Shown: positions 6,178-6,818 of the stretch, piece by piece | How positions within the stretch are numbered: position 1 is the stretch's first letter | How the letters are laid out: each line of letters opens with the position of its first letter | From: JAFNAG01 sp964353465 | Lineage (GTDB): Bacteria; Acidobacteriota; UBA6911 | Assembly: GCA_964353465.1 (NCBI GenBank) | Contig: CAYGWQ010000294.1 | Coordinates: 1-6,818, forward strand | DNA: 6,818 nt | Direction: 5' to 3' | Notes under the pieces: model-generated | Told to the model about the DNA's origin: nothing | The model's database searches: none | The model's input: the letters and a program-made list of their open reading frames with translations, nothing else | Translations under genes and position numbers: made by a program

Positions 6178-6670
6178 ACAACCTGTGCATTCTCATAATG
6201 GCCGCGGGCAAGGGTACCCGCATGGTCAGCAACCGCGCTAAGGTTCTGCATAAGGTTTGCGGAGTCCCGATGCTGCGCCTGATCTACCGGGCTGCGGCGA
6301 GCCTGGAGCCGGAGAATATGTTCGTAGTGATCGGCCAGGACGCCGAGCGCGTGCGCGGGGTCCTGGATGGTCTTCCGGTGCAGTTTATCCTCCAGCAGGA
6401 GCAGCTTGGCACGGGGCATGCACTCATGATCGCTCGCCCGCAAATCGAAACCAGACAAGGCGATATTTTGGTGCTTTCCGGAGACACGCCGCGCCTCAGG
6501 CCGGGAACCCTTCGCAGGCTCGTCGAGCACCATCGGCGGAGCCGTGCCACCACCACACTTTTGACCGCAATCGCCGACGATCCGTTCGGCTACGGCCGCA
6601 TCCTGCGCAACGCCGGAGGACAGATCGAGGCCATCGTCGAAGAAAAAGATGCCGCGCCCGAACAGCAGCG
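6174..6670 (+). CDS. glmU: GlmU N-terminal uridyltransferase domain, broken at its 3' end
   Basis: Residues 1 to about 165 are the nucleotidyltransferase domain of bifunctional GlmU, which joins UTP and GlcNAc-1-P to give UDP-GlcNAc. Visible motifs are the signature LIMAAGKGTRMVSNRAKVLH at 7-26, QQEQLGTGHA at 74-83, LSGDTPRL at 101-108 with the metal-binding Asp104, FGYGRI at 138-143 and IVEEKDAAPEQQR at 154-166. In E. coli GlmU the last is followed by IQEINTGI; here it runs into FPGELGDPRRGVG, which is not GlmU-like, although the frame stays open to the window end (215 codons). About two thirds of the protein, including the left-handed beta-helix acetyltransferase domain, is missing. I end the feature where similarity stops. 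The start overlaps yvcK (ATGA), with GGGAGGAG at 6152-6159. A nucleotidyltransferase lacking the acetyltransferase domain is also possible, but either should continue past residue 166. Confidence 0.85.
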
Positions 6671-6818
6671 TTTCCCAGGGGAACTGGGGGACCCGCGCCG
6701 GGGCGTCGGCTTCCAGTTGGATGTTGCGGACGGTCCAATCGAAGAGGCTCCTGGCCCGCTGCAACTCGTCCAAGGCGTCGCCTCGCGCCCAGAGACTGAC
6801 ATCGCGCAGCCACACGGC
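6651..6818 (-). CDS. Fragment of a planctomycete-like transglutaminase-family protein (probable chimeric end)
   Basis: The - strand from 6818 to 6651 encodes 56 residues that read like real protein: WLRDVSLWARGDALDELQRA, then ARSLFDWTVRNIQLEADAPA and PQFPWETLLFGRG. I associate the LFDWTVRNIQL and PWE.LLFGRG pattern with transglutaminase-like proteins of Planctomycetota, from memory and not from a search. In such proteins GRG is followed by a stretch like TALERAWVF; here it turns into IFFFDDGLDL, the reverse complement of glmU. Both ends are missing: the 5' end lies beyond the window and the 3' side stops at the join. It is more likely a foreign piece joined in assembly than a functional gene here. 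Confidence 0.4.

Noticed and set aside
6108..6650. The - strand open frame continuing antisense through glmU
   Set aside because: Only its first 56 codons (6818-6651) look protein-like; the remainder is the reverse complement of a well-supported GlmU domain.

Overview
This window (GC-rich, roughly 55-60% by eye) carries five complete genes, one 3'-broken gene and one gene fragment from a bacterial chromosome. It looks like a metagenome contig or a piece of one: the left edge lies in a palindromic repeat and the right edge appears to be a chimeric join. An MglA/MglB polarity pair next to a YvcK-GlmU gene pair suggests Acidobacteriota or a myxobacterial/deltaproteobacterial relative. This taxonomic guess is weak.

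Layout. Bases 1-180 hold a REPIN-like structure: two inverted copies of a unit of about 55 bp, each with a variable hairpin between conserved flanks. Next on the + strand come an alpha/beta hydrolase (291-1151), possibly read from a nearly leaderless mRNA, and an APC-family amino acid permease (1321-2862). A perfect 17-bp hairpin (2874-2913) separates the permease from a convergent two-gene operon on the - strand: mglB (3575-4096) then mglA (2963-3550, TTG start). A 280-bp AT-richer divergent promoter region follows. Then a tight + strand operon encodes a lysine-rich TPR protein (4377-5126), a YvcK-family protein (5128-6177) and the start of glmU (from 6174). Gene junctions in this operon are a 1-nt gap and a 4-nt ATGA overlap.

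Function. MglA (Ras-like GTPase) and MglB (Roadblock/LC7 protein) form a GTPase/GAP switch that sets cell polarity. GlmU makes UDP-GlcNAc, and YvcK proteins studied in Bacillus and related Firmicutes bind UDP-GlcNAc. Producer and probable sensor of the same nucleotide sugar are therefore translationally coupled here. The hydrolase and permease are generic and their substrates cannot be read from sequence.

The right end needs care. GlmU similarity stops at about residue 165 (base ~6670) although the frame stays open. From there to the end, the opposite strand encodes a peptide resembling a planctomycete transglutaminase-like protein. The two meet at a stretch of about 20 bp that fits both, as expected for a misassembly or an illegitimate recombination junction. 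I see no clearly new multi-gene system. The most unusual items are the repeat, the right-end junction and the TPR-yvcK-glmU arrangement.
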